Notes: generated by a model from the letters alone, not told the origin. A stretch of 64,000 bases of DNA from Clostridium sp. chh4-2 (GCF_002899675.1 NZ_PKUU01000003.1:62001-126000), one strand, 5' to 3'. Shown: positions 25,946 to 35,403, numbered from the stretch's first letter. Translations and numbers: made by a program.

Positions 25946-27929
25946 CAGACCGATTACCGTAGGATTCGTCGGCAACCCTAATTGTGGTAAAACCACGCTG
26001 TTCAATGCATTTACAGGCGCCAACTTAAAGGTGGCTAATTGGCCGGGGGTAACGGTAGAGCGGGTGGAGGGACAGATGAGCTATGAGGGAAGAACGGTCA
26101 AAGTGATCGACCTTCCCGGCATCTACAGCCTGACTTCCTACACGATGGAAGAGATTGTTACCAGGAAATGCATGGAAGAGAGGGAAGTGGATGTGATCAT
26201 CAATGTGGTGGACGCTTCCTCACTGGAACGAAACCTGTACCTGACTCTTCAGCTGTTGGAATTAAAAAAGCCGGTTATTCTGGCGCTTAATATGATGGAT
26301 ATTGTGGAAGAACGGGGAATGGTGATTGACATTCAGCGTCTTTCTGAGATGCTGGGCCGGATTCCGGTGGTTCCTGTTTCCGCCAGGAAGAGGACCGGGC
26401 TGGATGATCTGATGCAGGCGATGGTTCATCATTATGATGAAGGACCACAGAGAGTTGTGGTTCATTACAGCAGAGTGGTCGAGGAGAAGATTGAGAAGAT
26501 CGAAGTTGTTTTAAAAGCCCGCTGGGGCGTGGGGGACAACTTGAGATGGTATGCCATTAAATATATGGAGTATGATGAAGACGTTTATAAGAATCATCCG
26601 GTTGACTTAATTAACATTATCGATCATAATTATGAAAAACAGATTATTAATGAAAAATATGACTATATAGAAAAAGTGATTAAGGAATGTCTGTTTCATA
26701 AGGAGGAGAAGGATGCTTTTACGGATAAGATTGACCGCTGTCTGACCCATCCGGTATGGGGAATTCCCATTTTTTTAGGAACTATGGCTGTGGTGTTTTT
26801 TCTCACGTTTACGGTGGGGGATTTTCTGAAAGAGTATTTCCAGACAGGACTGGACGGGATTTCTTCCGGCACGCTGAATCTGCTTCGGGGCTTAAATGTG
26901 TCGGGGTGGATGATATCTTTGGTGGTGGATGGAATTATCGCGGGTGTGGGGGGAATCCTTACATTTCTGCCTAATATTTTTATTCTTTTTCTGGCATTGG
27001 CATTTTTGGAAGACAGCGGTTATATGGCGAGAGTGGCTTATGTTATGAATGAGACGATGGGGATGGTGGGATTGTCCGGAAAGGCATTTTTACCTATGCT
27101 GCTGGGCTTTGGGTGTACGGTTCCGGCTGTGATGGCAACCAGGGCGCTGGCGACGCAGAGGGACCGGCTCAGGACCATACTGATCACACCGTTTATGTCC
27201 TGCTCGGCCAGACTGCCTATCTATGTGCTGTTTTCGGAGATGTTTTTTCCGGATCATGCGCTGATGGCGGCTTATTCCCTCTATGCCATCGGATTGGCGG
27301 TGGCCATTATGATCGCTTTTATCGTACATAGAAGTTCCAAATCGGTGGAAGAGGATACTCTTTTAATTGAACTTCCGGAGTATAAGACGCCCAATGGAAG
27401 GACGGTTGGGATCTATGTGTGGGATAAGGTGAAGGACTACCTTACAAAGGCGGGAACTACCATATTCGTGGCATCCATTGTTTTGTGGTTCGTATTGAAT
27501 ACCGGGCCGGACGGCTTTGTGGCGGACGTATCGGACAGCTTTGCCGCGATGTTTGGCCGCGTGGTCGTACCGGTTCTCAGACCGGCAGGGCTTGGAAGCT
27601 GGCAGGTGGCAGTGGCCCTCATTTCCGGCCTTTCGGCTAAAGAAGTGGTGGTGTCCAGTTTTTCGGTATTATTTGGAATTAATAATGTAAATTCTCAGGC
27701 GGGCATGGCCGCGTTGTTACAGGCGCTGGAAACGGTTGGATTCGGCGGGCTGAATGCTTATGCGCTCATGATCTTCTGCCTGTTGTATACCCCTTGCGTG
27801 GCCGCAATTGCTGCAATTAAAAGGGAAACTAAATCATGGAGATGGACATTGGGAATGATCGGTTTTCAGCTGATACTGGCATGGATGATGGCGGTGCTGG
27901 TTTATCAGGCGGGAAGGCTGATATTCTAA
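25929..27929 (+). CDS. feoB: Ferrous iron transporter FeoB
   Basis: A 666-residue Fe(II) permease of the cytoplasmic membrane. The N-terminal G domain shows G1 GNPNCGKTTLFNAFTG, G3 DLPGIYSL, G4 NMMD and G5 SARK. A helical GDI domain follows to about residue 260. Then come about ten membrane helices with the two Gate motifs, including GFGCTVPAVMATRAL and a CxxCxARLPIY-type segment (FMSCSARLPIYV). GGAGG precedes the ATG. Downstream thrE-like genes follow after 21 bp and may be co-transcribed. Confidence 0.95.
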   Translation: MQHADNRPITVGFVGNPNCGKTTLFNAFTGANLKVANWPGVTVERVEGQMSYEGRTVKVIDLPGIYSLTSYTMEEIVTRKCMEEREVDVIINVVDASSLERNLYLTLQLLELKKPVILALNMMDIVEERGMVIDIQRLSEMLGRIPVVPVSARKRTGLDDLMQAMVHHYDEGPQRVVVHYSRVVEEKIEKIEVVLKARWGVGDNLRWYAIKYMEYDEDVYKNHPVDLINIIDHNYEKQIINEKYDYIEKVIKECLFHKEEKDAFTDKIDRCLTHPVWGIPIFLGTMAVVFFLTFTVGDFLKEYFQTGLDGISSGTLNLLRGLNVSGWMISLVVDGIIAGVGGILTFLPNIFILFLALAFLEDSGYMARVAYVMNETMGMVGLSGKAFLPMLLGFGCTVPAVMATRALATQRDRLRTILITPFMSCSARLPIYVLFSEMFFPDHALMAAYSLYAIGLAVAIMIAFIVHRSSKSVEEDTLLIELPEYKTPNGRTVGIYVWDKVKDYLTKAGTTIFVASIVLWFVLNTGPDGFVADVSDSFAAMFGRVVVPVLRPAGLGSWQVAVALISGLSAKEVVVSSFSVLFGINNVNSQAGMAALLQALETVGFGGLNAYALMIFCLLYTPCVAAIAAIKRETKSWRWTLGMIGFQLILAWMMAVLVYQAGRLIF

Positions 27930-27950
27930 AGTCTTAGGGAGATACTGGCG

Positions 27951-28730
27951 ATGAATGATAAACTGCTTGTGGAGACTGCGGTTTTGGCAGGTGAGATTAT
28001 GCTTGTGAGCGGAGCGGAGATTTACCGGGTGGAAGATACCATAAACCGCATGCTGAGAAGGGCCAACCGACAGACGTCGGAGGCCATCGTGTTGTCCACG
28101 GGAATCTTTGTAACCTTAAATGATCCGGCTATTGAGCCGATTACGGTTGCCAGACGGGTGGCGGACCGGTCCACGAACCTGAATAAGGTCTACATGGTGA
28201 ATAATGTGTCCAGAGAGTTTTGTAATGGACGGGTGACTGTGGAAGAGGCCCATGAGCAGCTATTGCAGGTCAGAACCATGCAGAGGTACAGGCCGTGGAT
28301 GAATAATGTAGGGGTTGTGGGAGCCGGTACGTTCTTTGCCCTGTTATTGGGCGGCGGGTTGGCGGATTGTCTTGCGGCGGCATTTGGAGGGGCGCTGCTG
28401 GCAGGGGTTATGTGGCTGTCGGGCAGATTCCGTTTAAATGCGTTTTGCCAGACTTCGCTGGGGGCTTTCACCATTGCGGTAGCGGCTTTGGCGCTGAAAC
28501 AGTGGCTGTTTCCGGGGCTGCAGCGGGACATTATCATAATCGGGTGCATTATGCCTCTTGTGCCGGGAGTGATCTTCACTACTGCGATCCGCGATACGCT
28601 GAACGGCGATTATTCGGCAGGAGCGGCCAGGATGCTGGAAGCGGTTGTCATCGCTCTTGCGGTAGCTGCGGGCGTAGGTATGGGAATGGCGTTTTTCAGT
28701 CAGCTGGCGGGAGGTGTTTCCGTATGGTAG
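27951..28730 (+). CDS. Threonine/serine exporter ThrE, N-terminal-type subunit
   Basis: A 259-residue membrane protein of the ThrE (DUF1212) family. It opens with the cytoplasmic signature VLAGEIMLVSGAEIYRVEDTINRM, followed near residue 115 by five hydrophobic helices. In split ThrE systems this large subunit pairs with a small membrane subunit, which is the next gene. Export of threonine or serine is the family role and is inferred. A GGGAGATACTGGCG site lies before the ATG. The stop overlaps the next start (ATGGTAG). Confidence 0.88.
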   Translation: MNDKLLVETAVLAGEIMLVSGAEIYRVEDTINRMLRRANRQTSEAIVLSTGIFVTLNDPAIEPITVARRVADRSTNLNKVYMVNNVSREFCNGRVTVEEAHEQLLQVRTMQRYRPWMNNVGVVGAGTFFALLLGGGLADCLAAAFGGALLAGVMWLSGRFRLNAFCQTSLGAFTIAVAALALKQWLFPGLQRDIIIIGCIMPLVPGVIFTTAIRDTLNGDYSAGAARMLEAVVIALAVAAGVGMGMAFFSQLAGGVSVW

Positions 28731-29143
28731 TTCAGACGATCGGTGCATTTCTGGCAGTCATCAGTTTTGCTTTGATTCTGGAAGTGCCTCCAAAGTATGT
28801 TTTTCATGCCGGGTTTGTGGGAGCGGCCTGCTGGGTCATCTATATGCTTTCCATGAATTATACGGATTCCGTGATTTTTGCGGCTTTTGTATCCACCTTG
28901 GTGGTGGCTTTGATCAGCCATATATTTGCCAGGATGTTTAAAGTTCCAGTTACCGTATTTTTAGTGGCTGGTATTCTGCCTTCCGTACCGGGAGCTTCGA
29001 TTTACCGTTGTGTATATTATATGATCCGCAGCGCGTCGGATTTATCCACGTATTATCTGATGGAGACGCTGCAGATAGCGGGAGCCATAGCGATGGCAGT
29101 ATTTATTATGGATTCTTTGTTCCGATTGGGACAGAAGAGTTAG
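28724..29143 (+). CDS. Threonine/serine exporter, small ThrE_2-type subunit
   Basis: A 139-residue membrane protein with four helices, matching the DUF3815/ThrE_2 half of a split ThrE exporter: GAFLAVISFALILEVPPKY, FARMFKVPVTVFLVAGILPSVPG and ASIYRCVYYMI. The ATG at 28724 has GGAGG 9 nt upstream and overlaps the preceding stop. A longer in-frame extension back to 28367 is only an overlapping frame of the first subunit. Its 3' end overlaps the convergent gene at 29106 by 38 bp. Confidence 0.85.
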   Translation: MVVQTIGAFLAVISFALILEVPPKYVFHAGFVGAACWVIYMLSMNYTDSVIFAAFVSTLVVALISHIFARMFKVPVTVFLVAGILPSVPGASIYRCVYYMIRSASDLSTYYLMETLQIAGAIAMAVFIMDSLFRLGQKS

Positions 29144-30062
29144 TGAGCAGAGAGAGTTGATTTTCAGAACGTGAATAGAGATAGATTTGGTTGGAAAGCT
29201 GGTCTTCGGGTGGAACCTCGGACTGGTTGATGGAGATGACCATCTCATTGAGCGTGTTGATATCCGTAGTTTCATCATAGGGCAGCAGCAGAACTTCGTG
29301 AATGCTGGAAGGCAGGATGATAAGATCCTGATCCAGCTGATTCGCGAAGTTTTTTAATACTCCCTGGTACAGGATTGCGGCGGCTCCGTTAATATTGGAA
29401 CGGTTGGAAAGAACGTAGAGAGGGGAGAGATGTTCCTCGTTGTCCAGCTGGTCCATGTATTCTTCCTGATAATCCTCGCCCAGCCAGTCGGCCGCGATCT
29501 CTTTCATCACATCGGTCATGCTTTTGATGGTGTGAGGGAGAAGGGCGGGGGTGTTTGCTTTTGCCAGTTCATAGAACTGGTTGGTGGATATGTTCCATAA
29601 GGCCTGATGGTCTTTGTGGATCATGGCGGTCATCTGGCCGGAACTGGTCTCTTCCAGAAACAGATAGAATACAATGGAAAGGTCCAGATAGGGGATGTGG
29701 GGAATATCATCCAGCAGTTCCTGATTGGAGGCGGTTTGGATCAGCCTGTAGACCACTTTGGAACTGAGATTGGAAAAATCAGTCATAGCGTTGGTATCGA
29801 TATTGGGCAGGGTGGAATTGTCCTGATAGATGGACAGGATATCCTGGGTGATCTCTTGCAGAGTCATGCCTTTTTCATATAGGGGATAATAGGGATTCAG
29901 ATAAATGGTGGGTGAAACCTGTCCGTCCGGCGGGCTGAGGCAGAGCCCATCTAAGATAAGGCCGTTGTTTTTGGACACCTGGCGGATCTGGACGGAATAG
30001 GAATCTCCGAGAGCATCTTCCACCTGTTGTTTAACTGCATTAAGAAATGACGTGTATACCAT
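29106..30062 (-). CDS. DUF5688-like protein
   Basis: A 318-residue soluble protein I recognise as similar to DUF5688 proteins, which are frequent in Lachnospiraceae and lack a known function. Visible are the N-terminal FLNAVKQQVEDALGDSYSV, ILDGLCL, YLNPYYPLYEKGMTLQEI, and a C-terminal domain with LYVLSNRSNINGAAAILY and DLIILPSSIHEVLLLPY. That last block resembles a small protease-like or sensor fold, but no catalytic motif is clear. AAGGAGG lies before the ATG. It overlaps the thrE small subunit tail-to-tail. Monocistronic. Confidence 0.7.
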   Translation of the reverse strand: MVYTSFLNAVKQQVEDALGDSYSVQIRQVSKNNGLILDGLCLSPPDGQVSPTIYLNPYYPLYEKGMTLQEITQDILSIYQDNSTLPNIDTNAMTDFSNLSSKVVYRLIQTASNQELLDDIPHIPYLDLSIVFYLFLEETSSGQMTAMIHKDHQALWNISTNQFYELAKANTPALLPHTIKSMTDVMKEIAADWLGEDYQEEYMDQLDNEEHLSPLYVLSNRSNINGAAAILYQGVLKNFANQLDQDLIILPSSIHEVLLLPYDETTDINTLNEMVISINQSEVPPEDQLSNQIYLYSRSENQLSLLTNSSVPIGTKNP

Positions 30063-30340
30063 GCGTATACCTCCTTGAGAAATGGTTTTATGTAAACTGC
30101 TGCGAGGGCAGAAACATATAAAGAATAAGATAATAAGGATAAAAAAAGAAATGGGTAGTTTTCCGGAATGGAATATGAAATATAGAAATTTCAGATGTAG
30201 GGTTATTATAACTGATGGCAGGATATTTTACAAGAAGAAATTTCGTAAAAATGCGAAAAAAGACGGTGTCCTGACTTTTAGATGTCTGAGCCGTTATATT
30301 ATATGACATCAGGCGGAAAATGCGGAGTTTACGGAATCAT

Positions 30341-30372
30341 TTTTTAGACAGTTTTATAATTTTGTCTAAAAA
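30341..30372. promoter_or_regulatory. Operator-like palindrome upstream of MMPL operon
   Basis: TTTTTAGACA and TGTCTAAAAA are perfect 10-bp arms around 12 bp. They lie 22 bp before a -10-like TATAAT (30394-30399). The layout suits a TetR-type operator. No regulator gene is adjacent. The rest of the 30063-30460 gap shows nothing else I can support. Confidence 0.55.
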
Positions 30373-30460
30373 CCAACCAACTGGCGGCATTTGTATAATT
30401 ACAAAGAAATAGAATCGTATTATGTTATTATGCGGAGATGGAAAAGAGGATGATGACAGA

Positions 30461-32620
30461 ATGATTGACTTTATTATTAAAAAGGGCAGGTTGATTGAGA
30501 AAATTTTTGCGGCAGCGGTGATATTCTCTGTTATCGCAGTCTGTTTTGTGCAGGTGAATTATGACCTGAGCGAGTACCTGCCTGACGATGTGCCGTCGAA
30601 GCAGGGATTAAACCTTATGGAAGAAGAATTTGGCTATCCGGGCACGGCCAGGGTTATGGTGGGGCCGGTTTCGCTGTACGAGGCCAAGATCTATAAGGAC
30701 AGAATTGCCGATGTGGACGGGGTGGATATGGTGATGTGGGCCGATACGGCTACGGATGTATACCGCGCCAATATATTCATAAAATACGATAATATCCAGG
30801 ATTACTATAAGGACAGTTATGCGGTGATGGATATTATATTTGAAGAAGGGGACAGCAGTGCCCTGACGAAATCAGCGATTAATGAGATGAAAAAGATAAC
30901 CGGCGATAAAGGTTATTTTATGGGATCTGCGGTGCAGAGCAAATCGTTGAGTGAAACGCTGATGCGGGAAATTTCAATCGCAATGGTGCTGGGTGTGATC
31001 ATGATCGCAGTGATCCTGTGCCTGACCACTACCTCATGGTTTGAACCGGTGATGTTTTTGATGGTGATGGGAATTGCGATTATCATCAATATGGGGACGA
31101 ATATTATCATCGGGCGGATTTCATTTTTGACGTTCAGTGTGGCGTCGATTCTGCAGCTGGCTATCGCCATGGACTATTCCGTATTCCTGCTGCATTCCTT
31201 TATCAAGGAAAAGAATAAGGGATTGGAACCGGAACCTGCCTTAGCTAATGCGCTGCGGAGTTCCATGTCCTCCATCCTTTCCAGCGGGGCTACTACAATT
31301 GTGGGATTCATCGTTTTGATGCTGATGCGTTTTACCATTGGAAAGGATTTGGGATTTGTTCTGGCAAAGGGAATTGTGATCAGCCTTTTGACTGTCATGT
31401 TTTTGATGCCCGCACTGCTGCTTAGATGGGGGAAATTGGTGGAGAGAACGGCGCACCGTTCCTTTATGCCGTCTTTTCATAAACTTGGTACATTTGTTTA
31501 CCAGGTCCGGTATTTTGTGTTGGGAGCGGTTGTGATTCTGGTGATTCCCATGTATGTGGCGCAGAATATGAATTCATTTACATTTGGAAACAGCGCTCTT
31601 GGGTCCAGCCCGGGAACGAAGGTGTATGAAGATGAGCAGAAGATCAATGCCAAATTCGGAAGGAGCAATCTGATTCTGGCAATTGTGCCGAATACCAATA
31701 TGGTGACGGAAAAAGCCCTGACGGACGAATTGGATGATCTGTATTATACCAGATCGGTCACATCGCTGGCCGGCACCGTACCGGAAGGGATTCCGGAAAG
31801 CATTCTTCCGAAAAGCGCCACCAGCCTGCTTCATACGGATAACTACAGCAGGATTATGATGTACATAAAGACATCGGACGAAAGTGATTTCGCATTCCAA
31901 TGTGCCGATGAAATCGACCGTATTGTTAAGAAATATTATCCGGAAGGGGCGTATGTTACGGGAGTAACCCCTTCTACGCAGGATATTAAAACCACGATAA
32001 CGAAAGATTATAACTTTGTAAATATTTTGTCCATTTTAGGTGTTGCGGTCGTTATTATGATTACATTTAAGTCACTGACCGTGCCGTTAATCGTGCTGAT
32101 CCCCATTGAGGTGGCGATTTTCTTCAATATGGCGCTGCCGTATTTTAAAGGGGAAAAAATGCTTTATCTGGGCTATATTATCGTCAGCTGCTTACAGCTG
32201 GGAGCCACGGTGGATTATTCCATTCTGATGACCAATAACTACGTGGACAGCCGCAGGGATTATAAGGAAAAGGGCAGGGCGGTAAAGCACACGGTGTCCA
32301 GAAGCGCGCTGTCGATCCTGACTTCCGGCTCCATCTTAACCATAGTGGGATATGGACTTTATATGATTTCTTCTGTTGCGGCCATTGCAGATTTGGGGCA
32401 TTTGATCGGCAGGGGAGCTTTAATCAGTGTGGTTATGGTGCTGTTCCTGCTTCCATATCTTCTGACCCTGGCCGACCGGTGGATCATAAAAGACGGTGAA
32501 CATCCGAAAAAGAGCTTGAAAGAGCGGTGGAACATATGGCAGGAGAAGATCAGGCAAAATAGACTGAAAAAACAGTTGGAAGAGAAGGAGGCCGAAGAGG
32601 ATGAAAATGTGGAAGAATAG
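30461..32620 (+). CDS. MMPL/RND family membrane transporter
   Basis: A 719-residue MMPL (RND-type) transporter. It has two repeats, each with one helix, a large extracellular loop and a five-helix bundle. The first bundle contains LQLAIAMDYSVFLLHSF and the second LQLGATVDYSILMTNNYVD; the D-Y-S triads are the proton-relay signature. The C-terminal tail after residue 685 is charged (KKQLEEKEAEEDEN) and cytoplasmic. The ATG at 30461 with AGAGGA upstream is chosen over one at 30422. The next gene overlaps by 20 bp. The cargo is unknown; family members export lipids, peptides or drugs. Confidence 0.88.
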   Translation: MIDFIIKKGRLIEKIFAAAVIFSVIAVCFVQVNYDLSEYLPDDVPSKQGLNLMEEEFGYPGTARVMVGPVSLYEAKIYKDRIADVDGVDMVMWADTATDVYRANIFIKYDNIQDYYKDSYAVMDIIFEEGDSSALTKSAINEMKKITGDKGYFMGSAVQSKSLSETLMREISIAMVLGVIMIAVILCLTTTSWFEPVMFLMVMGIAIIINMGTNIIIGRISFLTFSVASILQLAIAMDYSVFLLHSFIKEKNKGLEPEPALANALRSSMSSILSSGATTIVGFIVLMLMRFTIGKDLGFVLAKGIVISLLTVMFLMPALLLRWGKLVERTAHRSFMPSFHKLGTFVYQVRYFVLGAVVILVIPMYVAQNMNSFTFGNSALGSSPGTKVYEDEQKINAKFGRSNLILAIVPNTNMVTEKALTDELDDLYYTRSVTSLAGTVPEGIPESILPKSATSLLHTDNYSRIMMYIKTSDESDFAFQCADEIDRIVKKYYPEGAYVTGVTPSTQDIKTTITKDYNFVNILSILGVAVVIMITFKSLTVPLIVLIPIEVAIFFNMALPYFKGEKMLYLGYIIVSCLQLGATVDYSILMTNNYVDSRRDYKEKGRAVKHTVSRSALSILTSGSILTIVGYGLYMISSVAAIADLGHLIGRGALISVVMVLFLLPYLLTLADRWIIKDGEHPKKSLKERWNIWQEKIRQNRLKKQLEEKEAEEDENVEE

Positions 32621-34709
32621 AAAACGAATAGCAGCGTCAATACTCAGCGCCGCACTTCTTAGCTGCATGACAGCAGCAGAAGTATTTGCAGGACCGCCTG
32701 CTGTGGATACGGATGAGGCGCTGTATGTGAACCTGGATTATTACGGGGCTCCCCAGGAAACCAGCATAGTTAAAGGATGCAATCTAAATGGAATCCGGTC
32801 TTTTACCGATTACGGCAGATATAATGATGTGACCAATATGTCCAATTATGCTCAGCCTGTGATGACTGAGGAAGGGGTCAGCTGGCAGCTGGATCAGGAT
32901 GTTAAAGAACGTTTTTACTATGAATGCCAGCTGAATAATGACAGCGTGATCCTGCCGTGGACATTTGACATATCATATAAATTAAATGGAGTGCCTATAG
33001 AGGCCCAGAAGCTTTTAGGGGCGGACGGACTGGTGGAGATTGACGTGGAATGCACGCCAAATGAGGCCGCAAATGAATATTATAAAAATAATATGCTCCT
33101 TCAGGTGGGAACCCTGGTGGATATGGAGGATGTGAACAGCGTTTCGGCGCCGGGATCGCAGACCCAGTCCATCGGTACTTATAAGGCGATTATATTTGCA
33201 GCAGTTCCGGGGCAGGAAAAGACATTTCATATTGAGATTGGAACCAGCAATTTTGAGACCATGGGAATTATCATGCTGATGATTCCGGGCACGCTGGATC
33301 AGATGAAGGAGATCAAAGACATCAAGGAGGTCAAGGATACCGTTTCCGATTCCACGGATGAACTGCTTGACGGAATGGATGAGATTCTGGATAAATTGGA
33401 CCGGGTGACAAGCGGTATGGATTCTACAAAAGAGGGCCTGGCGGAACTGAAAAAGGCCAAGGAGAACTTTGACGCATCCAAAGATGCATTTTATGCCAAT
33501 GCGGATATGGGGCTGGATGAGCTTCAGGCTCTTGGCAGCAAGATCGGGGAATTGGCTCCGGATATCAATAACAGCAAGGAAACATTGGATAAGATCAGCA
33601 CGGATCTGGATCATATGGTGGATACTTTGAGCGATTCCAGCGACGGTGTGGGCGGATTGGCCGCGCAGCTGGATGATCTTCATGAAAATCTGGATGAATT
33701 AAAGTATGATATCGGCCATTCTGATACCGGTCAGATGGATTCCATTGCAGATGTGATTAATGGGAAATTGGATGCGCTGGAAAACACTCTGGACCGTCTG
33801 GAAGAAGGAATGACGGGAGACGAGGCTGATCTGGACGGGGAAGCCGCCCAGGAAGCGGTCGTTAAGCTGAAACAGATTATGGAACAGCTGTCGGACCAGC
33901 TTGGAAGCTATGTGGACCCGGATCAGCTGGCGGCCATCATGGCCCAGCTTGGAAGCCTGGACCCTGACTATATCCCAAGTGATCTCAGCCAGATAAGCGA
34001 TATCTTCGATTTGTACCGGGAAGCGATCAGCAGTTCCAGAAACCTGATCGGCCGCATAAAAGAAGTGACCGGAGATGTGAAAGCCAAAGGACGGTCAGCC
34101 GCCGGAGAAACCAGCAGCGTGGCCGGAAAGTTAAGTGATGTGCTGGAAGATATGGACAGTTTGATTTCCAATGTCTATGATTTGAACCAAACGGTGAATG
34201 AGAATAAAGACAGTTTTCACGCTATGCTGGATCACGCCGGAGAAACGGCCACATTGTTGAGCGAAGGCAGCAGCAGTCTGGTAAATGCACTGAGAGTCGT
34301 ACAGCAGACCGCAAAAAATAACCGCGCTGCGGTGGAATCGGGAACTGAAAAGACACTGGACGGATTAATCGACATCTTTGAAAAGGCGGCGGAACCGTCT
34401 TCCAGAGATAAAGTGAAGGATGCCACTCACGAACTGAAGGACAGTGTGAAAACTGAGATCGATAAGGTGGAAGATGAAACGAACTTCTTAAACCTGGACG
34501 TGGAAGAGGATATGATCTCCTTCACATCCGATAAAAATCCGACACCGGCCAGCATACAGGTAATCCTGAGAACCCAGGAGATATCAGAGGACAGTTTAAA
34601 TACCAATTCCATCGATATAGAACCGGCTGAGGTTCAGGTGGGGATTTGGGCTAAAATTGTAAATGTGTTTAAGAAAATCTGGAATGCAATAACTTCGATT
34701 TTTTACTAG
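32601..34709 (+). CDS. Secreted coiled-coil partner of MMPL transporter
   Basis: A 702-residue exported protein. It has a signal peptide (residues 1-30, ending VFAG), a beta-rich N-terminal domain to about 220, and then long alpha-helical coiled coils (about 230-600) with repeats such as DSTDELLDGMDEILDKLDRV and GELAPDINNSKETLDK. The pattern recalls the extracellular coiled-coil region of YhgE/Pip-type proteins. A C-terminal amphipathic segment, IWAKIVNVFKKIWNAITSIFY, may associate with membrane. Overlap with the MMPL gene implies a two-component export or surface complex. No enzymatic motif is seen; the function is unknown. Confidence 0.75.
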   Translation: MKMWKNRKRIAASILSAALLSCMTAAEVFAGPPAVDTDEALYVNLDYYGAPQETSIVKGCNLNGIRSFTDYGRYNDVTNMSNYAQPVMTEEGVSWQLDQDVKERFYYECQLNNDSVILPWTFDISYKLNGVPIEAQKLLGADGLVEIDVECTPNEAANEYYKNNMLLQVGTLVDMEDVNSVSAPGSQTQSIGTYKAIIFAAVPGQEKTFHIEIGTSNFETMGIIMLMIPGTLDQMKEIKDIKEVKDTVSDSTDELLDGMDEILDKLDRVTSGMDSTKEGLAELKKAKENFDASKDAFYANADMGLDELQALGSKIGELAPDINNSKETLDKISTDLDHMVDTLSDSSDGVGGLAAQLDDLHENLDELKYDIGHSDTGQMDSIADVINGKLDALENTLDRLEEGMTGDEADLDGEAAQEAVVKLKQIMEQLSDQLGSYVDPDQLAAIMAQLGSLDPDYIPSDLSQISDIFDLYREAISSSRNLIGRIKEVTGDVKAKGRSAAGETSSVAGKLSDVLEDMDSLISNVYDLNQTVNENKDSFHAMLDHAGETATLLSEGSSSLVNALRVVQQTAKNNRAAVESGTEKTLDGLIDIFEKAAEPSSRDKVKDATHELKDSVKTEIDKVEDETNFLNLDVEEDMISFTSDKNPTPASIQVILRTQEISEDSLNTNSIDIEPAEVQVGIWAKIVNVFKKIWNAITSIFY

Positions 34710-34726
34710 TTATGAAACAAAATGCG

Positions 34727-34788
34727 CCGTGAGGGGCGGTCAATTATCCGATTGGATGATTAACTGTCCCTCACGGTTTTCTTTTTTT
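34727..34788 (+). terminator. Rho-independent terminator
   Basis: CCGTGAGGG pairs with CCCTCACGG, with further inner pairing of AATTATCC-type arms, then TTTTCTTTTTTT. It ends the MMPL operon. Confidence 0.9.
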
Positions 34789-34830
34789 CCTGGCTTTCCA
34801 ATCCAATCTTTTATTTAAAATATGTTTTGA

Positions 34831-34891
34831 TGTAACTGTTGACATTACAACAAAATAGTGATATATTGCTGATGTAATGATAGATATTACA
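34831..34891. promoter_or_regulatory. Promoter with twin TGTAAT-N7-ATTACA operators
   Basis: The promoter is TTGACA (34839-34844), 17 bp, TATATT (34862-34867). Operator 1, TGTAACTGTTGACATTACA (34831-34849), covers the -35. Operator 2, TGTAATGATAGATATTACA (34873-34891), lies just after the -10. Centres are 42 bp apart, four helical turns. The Rrf2 regulator at 35462 is the likely binder. Confidence 0.7.
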
Positions 34892-34946
34892 ACTGCGCAG
34901 ATCTAAATTATTACTATTAACAATGAAAAACATATGGAGGATATCA

Positions 34947-35348
34947 ATGAAAGAAGTAGTGGAATTTTTACAGGCAAATCCGGTTCAGTATTTGGCAACA
35001 GTAGGCCGTGACGGAAAGGCAAAATGCCGCCCGTTCATGTTTATTTTGGAAAAAGACGGAAAATTATGGTTCTGTACCAATAATCAGAAAGATGTTTATA
35101 AAGATATGCAGGAAAACCCGGAAATCGAAGTATCGGTATCAGATCCCACCTTTACCTGGATTCGTTTAAACGGCAGAGCTGTTTTTGAGGACAATATGGA
35201 AATAAAAGAAGCTTGTATGATGAATCCGATTGTAAAGGGACAGTATAATGATCCGTCCAATCCGATTTTTGAAGTGTTTTATCTGGCTGATGCGAAAGCG
35301 GTGATTGCTGATTTTTCAGGCAGGCCGCCAAGAGAGTACAGCTTATAA
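34947..35348 (+). CDS. Pyridoxamine 5'-phosphate oxidase-like flavin-binding protein
   Basis: A 133-residue split-barrel FMN/F420-type protein (PPOx family). Evidence: FLQANPVQYLATVGRDGKAKCRPFMF, then LWFCTNNQKDVYKDMQENPEIEVS and the C-terminal FSGRPPREYSL. Small members are FMN reductases or bind flavin or haem without a known reaction. GGAGG at 34936-34940 sits 6 nt before the ATG at 34947. It is controlled by the twin-operator promoter directly upstream, and the Rrf2 regulator gene follows with its own promoter. A redox-stress role is inferred. Confidence 0.82.
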   Translation: MKEVVEFLQANPVQYLATVGRDGKAKCRPFMFILEKDGKLWFCTNNQKDVYKDMQENPEIEVSVSDPTFTWIRLNGRAVFEDNMEIKEACMMNPIVKGQYNDPSNPIFEVFYLADAKAVIADFSGRPPREYSL

Positions 35349-35374
35349 AATACATAACCTGGAAATGACAGTCA

Positions 35375-35403
35375 TTGACTCCGCAGGAACGAAAAGTTAT
35401 AAT
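35375..35403 (+). promoter_or_regulatory. Promoter of the Rrf2 gene
   Basis: TTGACT (35375-35380), exactly 17 bp, then TATAAT (35398-35403). It lies 59 bp upstream of the rrf2 start, giving that gene its own expression. Confidence 0.8.

Noticed and set aside
28367..28723. N-terminal extension of the small ThrE subunit
   Set aside because: It is an overlapping frame inside the first ThrE gene with unlikely Cys/Gly/Ser-rich sequence; the ATG at 28724 has a good ribosome binding site.
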